Below are positions 19,280-28,551 of a stretch of DNA of 34,850 nucleotides, piece after piece. Numbering within the stretch: position 1 is the stretch's first letter; each line of letters opens with the position of its first letter. Both the position numbers and the translations under genes were made by a program. Source of the DNA: Candidatus Methylopumilus universalis (GTDB taxonomy: Bacteria > Pseudomonadota > Gammaproteobacteria > Burkholderiales > Methylophilaceae). The notes below the pieces were generated by a model, which was given only the letters and a program-made list of their open reading frames with translations, was not told the DNA's origin and did not search any database. The stretch lies in contig CAMCTR010000004.1 of assembly GCA_945878605.1 (NCBI GenBank), positions 1-34,850 on the forward strand, written 5' to 3'.

Positions 19280-21838
19280 ATGACCGATAAGCTTAGCCTA
19301 GAAAAAGATAATCTCACGCCGTTTATGCGTCAATATCTTAACGTTAAACACCAGCATCCCGATATGCTGGTGTTTTATCGCATGGGTGACTTTTACGAGT
19401 TATTTTTTGAAGACGCCGAAAAGGCAGCACGGCTTTTAGGCATTACCCTCACTAAGCGCGGCACCCATAATGGTGAGCCGATCAAAATGGCAGGGGTCCC
19501 TTATCATGCGGCTGAGCAGTATTTAGCCAAGCTCACCAAAATTGGCGAAGCGGTGGCGATTTGTGAGCAGATAGGCGACCCAGCAAAAGCTAAAGGCATT
19601 GTTGATCGACAAGTGGTTCGTATTCTCACGCCAGGCACATTAACCGATAGTGCTTTGCTTGATGATACGCGAGATAATTGGCTTCTCGCGCTGTGTCTTG
19701 GCGATGGCTTGGTTGGCTTAGCGCGTATTAATTTAGCTTCGGGAGACTTAATTTTGAGCGAAATTGCGCCAGGGTTGTTGGCGCAAGAGCTTGAGCGTAT
19801 CGCCCCAGCAGAGCTATTGTTTGACGATAATGTAAATCATATTGCTGTTCAAAATGCGGCTTGTTCTAAAAAGCGTTTAAGCGCTTGGCAGTTTGATTTA
19901 GATTCAGCCAAAACTCTCCTCACTAAACAATTTAATACTCATGATTTAGATGGCTATGGCTGCACGGATTTAAACTTGGCAATAGCCGCCGCAGGCGCTT
20001 TGCTGGATTATGTGAAGCATACCCAGCGGACGACCTTGCCACATATCAATGGATTAACCGTTGAGCAATCTAGTCAGTTTGTCCAATTGGATGGCGCTAC
20101 GCGTCGCAATCTAGAAATTGACCAAACTATTCGTGGCGAAGTATCACCAACCCTATATTCACTTCTTAACACCACACAAACGGCGATGGGTGCGCGTTTA
20201 TTGCGCTATTGGTTGCATCACCCATTACGTGATTTAAGCGTTGTTTCAGCTCGACACAAAGCGGTTGCCGCGTTGATGCATGCTGATGAAAGGGCGATTC
20301 GCAATGCCTTACGCAATATTGGCGATATTGAGCGCATTACTACCCGTGTAGCACTAAGAACAGCGCGGCCAAGAGACCTGTCTGCATTGCGTGATAGCTT
20401 GACGCAACTACCTGCTTTGCAAGCATTGCTGAGTAAAGTTGAGGCTGATTTAGTCAGACAAATTGCTGGGCAGTTAAACGTGCCACAAAGCGCACTTAAT
20501 CTGCTTATGCAGGCCATTCAGCCAGAGCCTGCCAGTGTACTAAGGGAAGGTGGCGTGATTGCCGATGGCTATGATGCCGAGCTTGATGAGCTCCGTGGCA
20601 TGCAGGCGAGTTGCGGTGAGTTTTTGCTGAAGTACGAGGCCGAAGAGCGCGAGCGAAGTGGCCTTACGAATTTGAAAGTGGAATACAACAGCGTGCATGG
20701 TTTCTACATTGAGATTAGCCGCGCACAAGCTGAAAATGCGCCTGCCGAATATCGTCGTCGCCAAACGCTCAAAAACGCTGAGCGTTTTATTACACCTGAA
20801 TTAAAAGCGTTTGAAGATAAAGTGCTTTCAGCCAATGATCGTGCTTTAGCGCGCGAAAAAATGCTATATGAAATCGTGCTTGATCATCTAGCTCCAGAGA
20901 TTAATGCCTTGCAAGCGAATGCCATTGCAGTTGGGCAGCTTGATGTATTAAGCACATTTGCAGAGCGCGCGCAGTCGCTCAAATATGTGGCGCCAGAGTT
21001 TGTATGTGAGAACGCCATCAATATTGTGGGTGGTCGTCACCCTGTGGTTGAACAGATTGCTCAGCCATTTATTGCTAACGATGTGGCGTTATCACCTTAT
21101 CGTCAATTGCTACTGATTACCGGCCCAAATATGGGGGGGAAATCTACCTTTATGCGCCAAACAGCGCTGATAGTTCTGCTTGCGCATTGTGGTTGTTTTG
21201 TGCCCGCGCAATCGGCAATACTTGGCAAAATAGACCGTATTTTTACTCGTATAGGCGCTTCGGATGATTTGGCGGGTGGGCGTTCTACCTTTATGGTGGA
21301 AATGACCGAAACCGCTAATATTCTCAATAACGCAACAGCCAATAGTTTGGTCTTGCTTGATGAAATCGGGCGGGGCACATCCACCTTTGATGGTTTAAGT
21401 TTGGCTTGGGCTTGTGCTAAACAGTTGCTTGAAAAAAATCGTAGCTACACGCTTTTTGCAACCCATTATTTTGAGCTGACCAGACTGGTTGAAGAGTTTA
21501 AGCAAGTGGCAAACGTGCATTTAGATGCTGCTGAGCATGGTAATGGCATTGTGTTTTTACACCGTGTGCAAGAAGGCGCCGCAAACCAAAGCTATGGCTT
21601 GCAGGTGGCTGCGCTTGCTGGTATACCAAAGAGCGTTGTGGCTTCAGCTAAGCGTAAGCTCACGCAATTAGAAAAGCAGAATATCGATACAGGCCCGCAA
21701 GTGGATATGTTTGTGGCAGAAGACTCGCCCGAGGCGCTTTTGCATCCAGTGGTAAGTGAACTGGAGATTTTGGACCCTGATGACTTAACGCCTAAGCAAG
21801 CGCTTGAGGCTTTATATAAGCTTAAAAGTTTGTTGTAA
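19280..21838 (+). CDS. mutS: DNA mismatch repair protein MutS
   Basis: [34 protein letters not shown], Walker [45 protein letters not shown]. Confidence 0.98.
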   Translation: MTDKLSLEKDNLTPFMRQYLNVKHQHPDMLVFYRMGDFYELFFEDAEKAARLLGITLTKRGTHNGEPIKMAGVPYHAAEQYLAKLTKIGEAVAICEQIGDPAKAKGIVDRQVVRILTPGTLTDSALLDDTRDNWLLALCLGDGLVGLARINLASGDLILSEIAPGLLAQELERIAPAELLFDDNVNHIAVQNAACSKKRLSAWQFDLDSAKTLLTKQFNTHDLDGYGCTDLNLAIAAAGALLDYVKHTQRTTLPHINGLTVEQSSQFVQLDGATRRNLEIDQTIRGEVSPTLYSLLNTTQTAMGARLLRYWLHHPLRDLSVVSARHKAVAALMHADERAIRNALRNIGDIERITTRVALRTARPRDLSALRDSLTQLPALQALLSKVEADLVRQIAGQLNVPQSALNLLMQAIQPEPASVLREGGVIADGYDAELDELRGMQASCGEFLLKYEAEERERSGLTNLKVEYNSVHGFYIEISRAQAENAPAEYRRRQTLKNAERFITPELKAFEDKVLSANDRALAREKMLYEIVLDHLAPEINALQANAIAVGQLDVLSTFAERAQSLKYVAPEFVCENAINIVGGRHPVVEQIAQPFIANDVALSPYRQLLLITGPNMGGKSTFMRQTALIVLLAHCGCFVPAQSAILGKIDRIFTRIGASDDLAGGRSTFMVEMTETANILNNATANSLVLLDEIGRGTSTFDGLSLAWACAKQLLEKNRSYTLFATHYFELTRLVEEFKQVANVHLDAAEHGNGIVFLHRVQEGAANQSYGLQVAALAGIPKSVVASAKRKLTQLEKQNIDTGPQVDMFVAEDSPEALLHPVVSELEILDPDDLTPKQALEALYKLKSLL

Positions 21839-21858
21839 GTAATTTAAAGGCAATAAAA

Positions 21859-21880
21859 AAGCACCATTGCGATGGTGCTT
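21859..21880. terminator. Hairpin terminator between convergent mutS and slyD
   Basis: aagcaccat-tgcg-atggtgctt, perfect 9-bp stem. The A-tract on the + strand side gives a T-tract for the minus-strand transcript. Confidence 0.82.
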
Positions 21881-21901
21881 GATCACATCTGCAATACCCA
21901 C

Positions 21902-22381
21902 TTAGTGGTGATGACCGCCAGCGCCGTGCACGTGGCCGTGTGCTACCTCTTCTTCAACCGCTGAACGCACACCAGTAACGGTTGCTTTGAATAGCACGCG
22001 TTCGCCAGCCCAAGGATGATTACCATCAACCACCACTTTGCCGTCATCAATGTTAGTAACGGTGTATAGAATTACATCGCCAGTTTCGTCTTCGCCTTCA
22101 AATTGCATGCCAATTTTTAAGTCTTTACTTGGGAATGCTGCGATCGGTTCCATCTGAACCAATGTCTCATCGTACTCACCAAACGCATCGGCTGGCTCAA
22201 GTGTTATTTCAACTGAATCGCCAACTGCCTTGCCATGAAGCTCTTCTTCTACTCGGGGGAAAATGTTGTCATAACCACCGTGTAAGTAGTTAACTGGGTC
22301 TGTGCTTGACTCAAGCACGGTACCTTCGCTGTCGCAGAGTTCATAGGTCATCGATACTACGGTGTTCATGGCGATTTGCAT
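21902..22381 (-). CDS. slyD: FKBP-type peptidyl-prolyl isomerase, SlyD-like
   Basis: MTYELCDSEGTVLESSTDPVNYLHGGYDNIFPRVEEELHGKAVGDSVEITLEPADAFGEYD; C-terminal His-rich HGHVHGAGGHHH. Start moved to the internal Met (MQIAMNTVV). Confidence 0.94.
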   Translation of the reverse strand: MQIAMNTVVSMTYELCDSEGTVLESSTDPVNYLHGGYDNIFPRVEEELHGKAVGDSVEITLEPADAFGEYDETLVQMEPIAAFPSKDLKIGMQFEGEDETGDVILYTVTNIDDGKVVVDGNHPWAGERVLFKATVTGVRSAVEEEVAHGHVHGAGGHHH

Positions 22382-22464
22382 GGTGGTTTCTTTCAAATGG
22401 AAAAAATTATCATTAAATTTTACCTGATTTCTTGTTGGATATCGCAATGCGCTATCATACAAAT

Positions 22465-23625
22465 ATGAAAAAAAATTCAAATCGACATTCACAGCCGCTC
22501 ACTTTACTTGGTGGCATTAGCGCAGAAACCTTTCTTAAAGAGTATTGGCATAAAAAGCCTTTGTTAATTCGCGGGGCGATGCCTGCGTTTGAAGGTTTCT
22601 TAACGCCGAATGAATTAGCAGGCTTGGCCCGCGAAGAGGATGTACAGTCGCGCTTGATTTCGACTGTTAAAAAAGAATGGAAGCTAGAGCAGGGGCCATT
22701 TTCTGGAAAGCGATTTTCGAAATTGCCTAAACGAGATTGGACTTTGCTGGTGCAAAGCGTGAATCATCATCTCCAAGAGGCGAATGATGTATTGCAGCAG
22801 TTTAATTTTATTCCTTATGCGCGTTTAGATGACTTGATGGTGAGCTATGCGCCTGATGGCGGGGGTGTTGGTCCGCATTTTGATTCTTACGATGTGTTTT
22901 TGTTGCAGGGTTGCGGACAGCGCCTATGGCGCATTAGCGAACAAAAGGATTTAAGTTTGGTGGAGGGAGCACCACTTCGCATTTTACAGAACTTTAATAC
23001 TGAGCAAGAATGGATTTTGTCTGCAGGCGATATGCTTTATTTACCCCCGCACGTCGCGCATTGGGGCATTGCCGTTGGGGATTGCATGACTTATTCAATC
23101 GGCTTTAGAGCGCCTTCTGCCCAAGAGTTAGCGGTTGAATTTTTAAATTACCTGCAAGAACATCGCACGCTTTCAGGCATTTATGCCGACCCAAATTTAG
23201 TTACTCAGAAGCATCCGTCTGAAATAGGTGCCGGCATGATTAATCAAGTGTCATCAATTTTAGATGGTTTGAAGTGGAACGATGCCGATGTTGCTGACTT
23301 CTTAGGGCTATACTTAACCGAGCCTAAATCCCATATTGTGTTTGATGCACCTAAAAATATGACCTTGCAGGCATTTGGGAAGCGCATGAAGCGTGATGGA
23401 GTAAAGCTAAGTTTTAAGAGCCAGTTATTATATGTGAGTAATACTTATTATCTAAATGGCGAGATTGTAGTTTTAGATGCCGACTCTGCAGGTTTGATCT
23501 CGCGATTGGCAGACTGTAGATTGTTGTCTGCGGAAGATTTATCTTTAGCACCGAAAATAAGTGAATATTTTGTGGTGCTAATGCATGATTGGTATTTGGC
23601 AAGCTGTATTATATTTTCAGAATAA
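22465..23625 (+). CDS. roxA: JmjC/cupin-4 ribosomal oxygenase (RoxA/YcfD-like, L16 arginine hydroxylase family)
   Basis: LGGISAETFLKEYWHKKPLLIRGAMP, DDLMVSYAPDGGGVGPHFDSYDVFLLQGCGQRLWRI (HxD Fe site), GDMLYLPPHVAHWGIAVGDCMTYSIGFRAPS. Confidence 0.92.
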   Translation: MKKNSNRHSQPLTLLGGISAETFLKEYWHKKPLLIRGAMPAFEGFLTPNELAGLAREEDVQSRLISTVKKEWKLEQGPFSGKRFSKLPKRDWTLLVQSVNHHLQEANDVLQQFNFIPYARLDDLMVSYAPDGGGVGPHFDSYDVFLLQGCGQRLWRISEQKDLSLVEGAPLRILQNFNTEQEWILSAGDMLYLPPHVAHWGIAVGDCMTYSIGFRAPSAQELAVEFLNYLQEHRTLSGIYADPNLVTQKHPSEIGAGMINQVSSILDGLKWNDADVADFLGLYLTEPKSHIVFDAPKNMTLQAFGKRMKRDGVKLSFKSQLLYVSNTYYLNGEIVVLDADSAGLISRLADCRLLSAEDLSLAPKISEYFVVLMHDWYLASCIIFSE

Positions 23626-23763
23626 TTGTAGAAATTACGATTAAACTACTCGGCAGTTGATAAACTTTTGCAAAAATATGACATTTACTCAATAAAATCA
23701 CCATTAATTGTTAAAAAAGTAGTGTTTTTTTTAAGGGATGCTGTTAAAATTTTCTGACTCGGC

Positions 23764-23775
23764 GCACATATGTGC
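23764..23775. promoter_or_regulatory. 12-bp perfect palindrome upstream of the lipoprotein gene
   Basis: GCACATATGTGC, within the roxA to lipoprotein intergenic region. Confidence 0.4.
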
Positions 23776-23814
23776 CGTACTGGTTTATTTTTTTATATTT
23801 TAAGGAAATTTAAA

Positions 23815-24039
23815 ATGACACGTTCTGCTATCCTTGCTGCTTTGTTAGCTCTTGCTTTAACTGCTTGTGGTCAAAAAGAAGAAGCTGCTCCTGCTGAAGC
23901 TGCACCAGCTGCTGAAGCTGCTCCTGCTGAAGCTGCACCAGCTGCTGAAGCTGCTGCTCCTGCTGAAGCTGCTCCTGCTGAAGCTGCTCCTGCTGAAGCT
24001 GCTGCTCCTGCTGAAGCTGCACCAGCTGCTGCTAAGTAA
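23815..24039 (+). CDS. Small putative lipoprotein with Ala/Glu/Pro low-complexity repeat
   Basis: MTRSAILAALLALALTACGQKEE followed by repeated APAEA/APAAEA to ...APAAAK; lipobox LTAC; SD aaggaaa. Confidence 0.85.
   Translation: MTRSAILAALLALALTACGQKEEAAPAEAAPAAEAAPAEAAPAAEAAAPAEAAPAEAAPAEAAAPAEAAPAAAK
23878..24033. repeat. Tandem GCTCCTGCTGAAGCT-type (15/18-bp) repeats inside the lipoprotein gene
   Basis: Direct reading: repeated gctcctgctgaagct and gctgcaccagctgctgaa blocks. Confidence 0.93.
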
Positions 24040-24080
24040 TTCAGTTCGAGCCTAAAACTAGTTCACTAGTTTAAACTCAA

Positions 24081-24111
24081 CATAAAAGCCGACTTTTAGT
24101 CGGCTTTTATG
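24081..24111. terminator. Bidirectional-looking rho-independent terminator
   Basis: cataaaagccgac-tttta-gtcggcttttatg, perfect 13-bp stem. A second 8-bp hairpin (aaactagt-tc-actagttt) lies just upstream at about 24055-24072. Confidence 0.88.
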
Positions 24112-24159
24112 TTTCTATTAGATATAAAGTGAATTTTTAAGGCTTAAATCTTTTTAGGC

Positions 24160-24927
24160 TTAAATTTCTCTCCAATTGAAGCCAGTTTCTTGGCTGGCAA
24201 TTCCTATCCAATCCCTCTCGCAATTCAATGCGCCAATGAGTGCATCAATGGCTAATTCGGGCTTGTTATTTTTTTCGCTTAAATGCGCCGCTACAATATG
24301 TTTTAGATTGCCGTTATTAAGCTTACTTAAAATCGCCGCCGCACTAGTATTATCCAAATGGCCTAGTCTGCCGCTTACACGTTGCTTGAGTGAAATCGGG
24401 TAGATGCCGTTCATCAGCATGTCGATGTCATGATTGCATTCAAGAACTAGGCCATGGCAGCCACTCAACATTTCTTCGATATAAGGTGTTGAACTTCCTG
24501 TGTCAGTGAGCACCCCTAATTTTTTAGCGCCATTTGAAAAGGTATACTGCACGGGTTCGCGAGCATCGTGTGGCACAGGAAAGGGCGTTACTTCTACATC
24601 GTTGATGTTAAATTTGGTATGACTATCAATAATACGCAAATCAAGCGGTTCGGGGGGTAAAATGCGTTCAACCATTTTTAACGTGCCATGCGTGAGCCAA
24701 ACTGGTAAGCGGTATTTTCGTGCAAGCTTAAACACACCGCCTGCGTGGTCTTCATGTTCGTGTGTGATTAATATGCCTGCCAGTTGATCTGGCATCAGGT
24801 TGATACGCGCTAGGCGCTGTTCGGCGTCTCGTAAACCAAAGCCGCAATCCAAGAGCAGCCTAGTTGATGATTGTTCAACAACTAGGCCATTGCCAGCGCT
24901 ACCGCTGCCGATTGAGGAAAACCTCAT
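24160..24927 (-). CDS. MBL-fold metallohydrolase (YycJ/WalJ-like)
   Basis: MRFSSIGSGSAGNGLVVEQSSTRLLLDCGFGLRDAEQRL, ILITHEHEDHAGG, GVLTDTGSSTPYI, LECNHD, HLSEKNNKPELA. Confidence 0.92.
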   Translation of the reverse strand: MRFSSIGSGSAGNGLVVEQSSTRLLLDCGFGLRDAEQRLARINLMPDQLAGILITHEHEDHAGGVFKLARKYRLPVWLTHGTLKMVERILPPEPLDLRIIDSHTKFNINDVEVTPFPVPHDAREPVQYTFSNGAKKLGVLTDTGSSTPYIEEMLSGCHGLVLECNHDIDMLMNGIYPISLKQRVSGRLGHLDNTSAAAILSKLNNGNLKHIVAAHLSEKNNKPELAIDALIGALNCERDWIGIASQETGFNWREI

Positions 24928-24943
24928 AAATATCCAAGTTGGA

Positions 24944-26221
24944 TTATTTTAATTGCTCGTAAAGCAAGTTGGTGATGACGTTAGCTGTGCTTGAATGGTT
25001 GATATTACCTTCTTTATCAACAATGGTTATTTTAGAGCCGCCATCAGCATTTTCTTCCACTTTTACACGGTATTGTTTAGACGGATCAACCGTTGTTTTT
25101 TCTGCTGGTTTCCAGAATTTGAGTTTATCTGAAATTGAAGATTCTTCTTTTTTCGCTTCTACAACGGGTTCTGGTTTTTTCTCTTCTTTATCGTCACCCC
25201 AGAATTTCAAGCTATCGAGCAAGCCTTTTTTGGTTTTTGGTGCTGTGTCGATATCCACATCTGTATAGCGAACAAAGTAAACGCCATTTGAGCGGTTTTT
25301 GTCTTCAACAACAAAGCCAACACGGTCTAGTGCTAAGCCAATACGGCGCCATGCTCGGTCAAACTCGTCGTTAACCGCTAATGTTAATGTGCCATCCGTT
25401 GCTTTACTTAGTGAAGCGCGAAGTTGTGTAGTGTTGTTCTCCATGATGCTGCGAGATTTTTGATCTTCAACGCCGAGTCTCACCATTAAGCGTCGAAGTA
25501 ACTCTGCATCAAGGTCTTCAGCATCTGCACGTTCTTTATCTGCAATGGTTCTTGCTTGCTTTTGAGGTGCGTATCCCATATCAAACTCACCCAGTCTATT
25601 TCGCACTTTTACTTTACCATCATCAGGCGTATCAGAAACAGCGCGGTGGCTCATGTAAATTTCTGTTGTGCCTTCACTTTCGCCACGATCTAGACGAGTA
25701 CGGAATTTTTGACGATTGGCCAAGGTGTTGAGCCTATCTAGCCAGCCTTGAAATTTGTCTAAGTAATTGCCTTTGTTATCTTTTGTGAGACTGCTTGGGT
25801 CTACCCATTCGGTTTCCATGACGCCTGTATCTGAATTTTCAACGCGCACTGCAAAGCCAAGTTCTGCCCAAAATTCACGGATGACGGGCCAAATTTTCTC
25901 AGGTGGGGCTTGAACAACTAACCAGCGTTGTGAGCCTGCACGTTCTAAATGGACGCTGTCAGGCGTAGGTAATATCTTTTCTTTTACAGCCGGGGTTTCT
26001 TCGCCTTGGCTAAACTCAGAATAAGTCGTTGAGCCGCCAGGGACAGTGTAAGTGTCGTTGGCTGAAATAGAAGTCAAATCTGGAGGCACTTCCAGTGGTC
26101 TTGAACGGCCAGCACCCTTGTAGTCCGGCGTATTGTTCATGAACGGAATGGAGTCGCAACCGCTCACAGTTAGCGCCATTAAGCTAGCCAGGATGAAAGG
26201 TTTGATTTGGTTTTTATTCAT
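24944..26221 (-). CDS. bamC: Outer membrane protein assembly factor BamC (NlpB) lipoprotein
   Basis: Signal and lipobox ASLMALTVSGCDS, PDYKGAGRSRPLEVPPDLT, two helix-grip-like regions, located downstream of dapA. Start at internal Met (MNKNQIKPF). Confidence 0.92.
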   Translation of the reverse strand: MNKNQIKPFILASLMALTVSGCDSIPFMNNTPDYKGAGRSRPLEVPPDLTSISANDTYTVPGGSTTYSEFSQGEETPAVKEKILPTPDSVHLERAGSQRWLVVQAPPEKIWPVIREFWAELGFAVRVENSDTGVMETEWVDPSSLTKDNKGNYLDKFQGWLDRLNTLANRQKFRTRLDRGESEGTTEIYMSHRAVSDTPDDGKVKVRNRLGEFDMGYAPQKQARTIADKERADAEDLDAELLRRLMVRLGVEDQKSRSIMENNTTQLRASLSKATDGTLTLAVNDEFDRAWRRIGLALDRVGFVVEDKNRSNGVYFVRYTDVDIDTAPKTKKGLLDSLKFWGDDKEEKKPEPVVEAKKEESSISDKLKFWKPAEKTTVDPSKQYRVKVEENADGGSKITIVDKEGNINHSSTANVITNLLYEQLK

Positions 26222-26244
26222 GCAAGGTCTCTTAAAGTAATGCA

Positions 26245-27126
26245 TTATTTTGGTGAAATATTCGCGGTTTTCATCGCGTTTAAAAGCGTTTGATGATTTG
26301 AGGCTGAAAGCTGCACAAGTGGCAAACGAATGCCTGTGCCAATTAAGCCCATTTTATTGAGCACCCATTTCACTGGAATAGGGTTGGCTTCGACGAATAG
26401 TTTTTGGTGTAATGCAAAAAGCTTTGCGTTGATAGCGCAAGCTTCAGCCGTCTGACCAGAAATGGCAGCTACGCACATCTCGTGCATCATTTTAGGCGCT
26501 ACGTTGGCGGTGACTGAAATCACACCTTTGCCGCCTATGAGCATAAGCGGCATGCCAGTTGCGTCATCACCGCTGTAAATCGCAAAATCTTTTGGTGCGC
26601 GGATAATTAAATCTATGCCACGTTCGATGCTACCCGTCGCATCTTTAATGCCGACAATATTTGTAATTTCAGCAAGTCGCAGGGTTGTATCGTTTGTAAG
26701 ATCAACCCCGGTGCGACCAGGCACGTTGTATAGAATTTGTGGAATATCTACTGCTTCAGCAACTGCTTTGTAGTGCTGATATAAACCTTCTTGTGTTGGT
26801 TTGTTATAGTAGGGCGCTACAAGCAAACAAGCGTCAGCGCCTAAATCTTTGGCGGCCTGTGTGAGCTCGATGGCTTCACGTGTTGAGTTTGCGCCAGTGC
26901 CAGCAATTACAGGGATGCGACCAGCAACATAATCTACAGTTGTTTTAATGAGTTCGCGGTGTTCATCGTAATCGACAGTCGGCGACTCGCCTGTTGTGCC
27001 AACGATAACGATGCCATCCGTGCAGGCGTTGATATGAAAATCAATCAACTGATGTAATGATGGGATATCAAGACTACCGTCTTTGTGCATGGGTGTGACG
27101 ATAGCGACAAAACTGCCTTGCAGCAT
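26245..27126 (-). CDS. dapA: 4-hydroxy-tetrahydrodipicolinate synthase
   Basis: MLQGSFVAIVTPMHKDGSLD, GTTGESPTV, LYNVPGRTGVDL, VGIKDATGS, YSGDDATGMPLM. Confidence 0.97.
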   Translation of the reverse strand: MLQGSFVAIVTPMHKDGSLDIPSLHQLIDFHINACTDGIVIVGTTGESPTVDYDEHRELIKTTVDYVAGRIPVIAGTGANSTREAIELTQAAKDLGADACLLVAPYYNKPTQEGLYQHYKAVAEAVDIPQILYNVPGRTGVDLTNDTTLRLAEITNIVGIKDATGSIERGIDLIIRAPKDFAIYSGDDATGMPLMLIGGKGVISVTANVAPKMMHEMCVAAISGQTAEACAINAKLFALHQKLFVEANPIPVKWVLNKMGLIGTGIRLPLVQLSASNHQTLLNAMKTANISPK

Positions 27127-27263
27127 GATTAAACCTGACAAATTAATAAAATCGCCTCATTTTAACTGAAAGTGGACTAACTAGAATACGTTTTATTCAT
27201 GATATTGATGGAATTATTCGCTTAATCATCAGTCCTTATAAACATATAAGCAAATGCGATTTG

Positions 27264-27321
27264 GGCGCGGATGTTTTGGCTTTATGATAGAGCCCTCAAA
27301 TAAAGCTAATATCCCCGCGCC
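27264..27321. promoter_or_regulatory. Long imperfect hairpin in the dapA-rnfA intergenic region
   Basis: 27264-27285 pairs with 27300-27321: outer GGCGCGG/CCGCGCC and inner GCTTTAT/ATAAAGC are perfect 7-bp stems, with partial pairing between and a 14-nt apical loop. TATAAT follows at 27347-27352. Confidence 0.6.
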
Positions 27322-27390
27322 TATAAACGAAGGCGCACAAACGCTGTATAATTAGTTTTTCACCCACAACTTAAATTTTTAGCTGAGACT

Positions 27391-27969
27391 ATGGTACAAA
27401 ACTATATTTTGTTGTTCATCGGCGCTGCCCTTGTGAATAACATTGTGCTGGTCAAAATCTTAGGTCTATGCCCATTTATGGGCGTTTCTAAAAAGCTCGA
27501 AGCTTCTGTCGCAATGGCGATGGCAACGGCTTTTGTCTTGACGATAGGTTCAGGCACCAGCTATTTCATTAGCGAGTATTTACTAGGCACAGATTTATTC
27601 TATTTGCGCACGATTTCATTTATTGTGGTGATTGCTGGCGTCGTGCAATTTACTGAAATGTGGATGGAGAAAAACTCTCCAGTGCTTTATCAAGTGCTTG
27701 GCATCTATCTGCCATTGATTACTACTAACTGCGCAGTGCTTGGTATTCCTTTACTCAACGTGCAGCATAAACATAATTTATTTGAGTCATTGGTGTTTGG
27801 CTTCGGCGGGGCAGTTGGCTTTTCATTGGTGCTTATATTTTTTGCCTCTATGCGTGAGCGTTTAGAAGCGGCAGATGTGCCGCCAATATTTCAGGGTGCA
27901 GCGATCGCCATGGTCACTGGTGGTTTAATGAGTCTTGCCTTTATGGGGTTTGCGGGGTTAGTGCGCTAA
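27391..27969 (+). CDS. rnfA: Electron transport complex subunit RnfA/RsxA
   Basis: [59 protein letters not shown]. Confidence 0.96.
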   Translation: MVQNYILLFIGAALVNNIVLVKILGLCPFMGVSKKLEASVAMAMATAFVLTIGSGTSYFISEYLLGTDLFYLRTISFIVVIAGVVQFTEMWMEKNSPVLYQVLGIYLPLITTNCAVLGIPLLNVQHKHNLFESLVFGFGGAVGFSLVLIFFASMRERLEAADVPPIFQGAAIAMVTGGLMSLAFMGFAGLVR

Positions 27970-28547
27970 TGTTGACAGCTATTTATGTGATGTTAGGTTT
28001 AGCATTAGTGCTTGGTATTTTGCTAGGCTACTCAGCGCTTAAATTTAAAGTCGAAGGTGATCCTTTAGTTGCGCGTATTGATGCGATTCTGCCGCAAACA
28101 CAATGCGGCCAATGTGGATTCCCTGGATGTAAGCCCTATGCAACCGCGATTGCAGCTGGCGAAGCTGATATTAACCAATGCCCACCAGGCGGAGATGCTG
28201 GCGCGCGTGCATTGGCTGATTTGATGGGGGTGGAATATAAACCGCTTAATGCTGAACACGGCATACCAAAGCCTAAATCAGTGGCGCTGATTGATGAAAA
28301 TACCTGTATAGGTTGCACGCTGTGTATTCAAGCTTGTCCTGTCGATGCGATTTTAGGCGCGGCAAAACACATGCACACGATTATAGCTATTGAGTGCACA
28401 GGTTGCGAGCTTTGCCTTGCGCCTTGCCCGGTGGATTGCATTACGATGGAACCCATTGCGGAGTCGCCAGATAATTGGAAATGGCGTTACCCAGTTTTTG
28501 AAATCAAACCTGCTGCCACTAATACCCTAATTGGCATAAGGCACTAA
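27969..28547 (+). CDS. rnfB: Electron transport complex subunit RnfB/RsxB
   Basis: [18 protein letters not shown] four-Cys Fe-S motif, two ferredoxin motifs [15 protein letters not shown] and [15 protein letters not shown]. Confidence 0.96.
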   Translation: MLTAIYVMLGLALVLGILLGYSALKFKVEGDPLVARIDAILPQTQCGQCGFPGCKPYATAIAAGEADINQCPPGGDAGARALADLMGVEYKPLNAEHGIPKPKSVALIDENTCIGCTLCIQACPVDAILGAAKHMHTIIAIECTGCELCLAPCPVDCITMEPIAESPDNWKWRYPVFEIKPAATNTLIGIRH

Positions 28548-28551
28548 AGAT

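Noticed and set aside
23828-24055. Extra open frames across the lipoprotein repeat (MQLQQEQQLQQ... on minus, MVKKKKLLLLKLHQLLK... on plus)
   Set aside because: Open only because the 3n repeat lacks stops in every frame; no start context or signal expected of a real gene.
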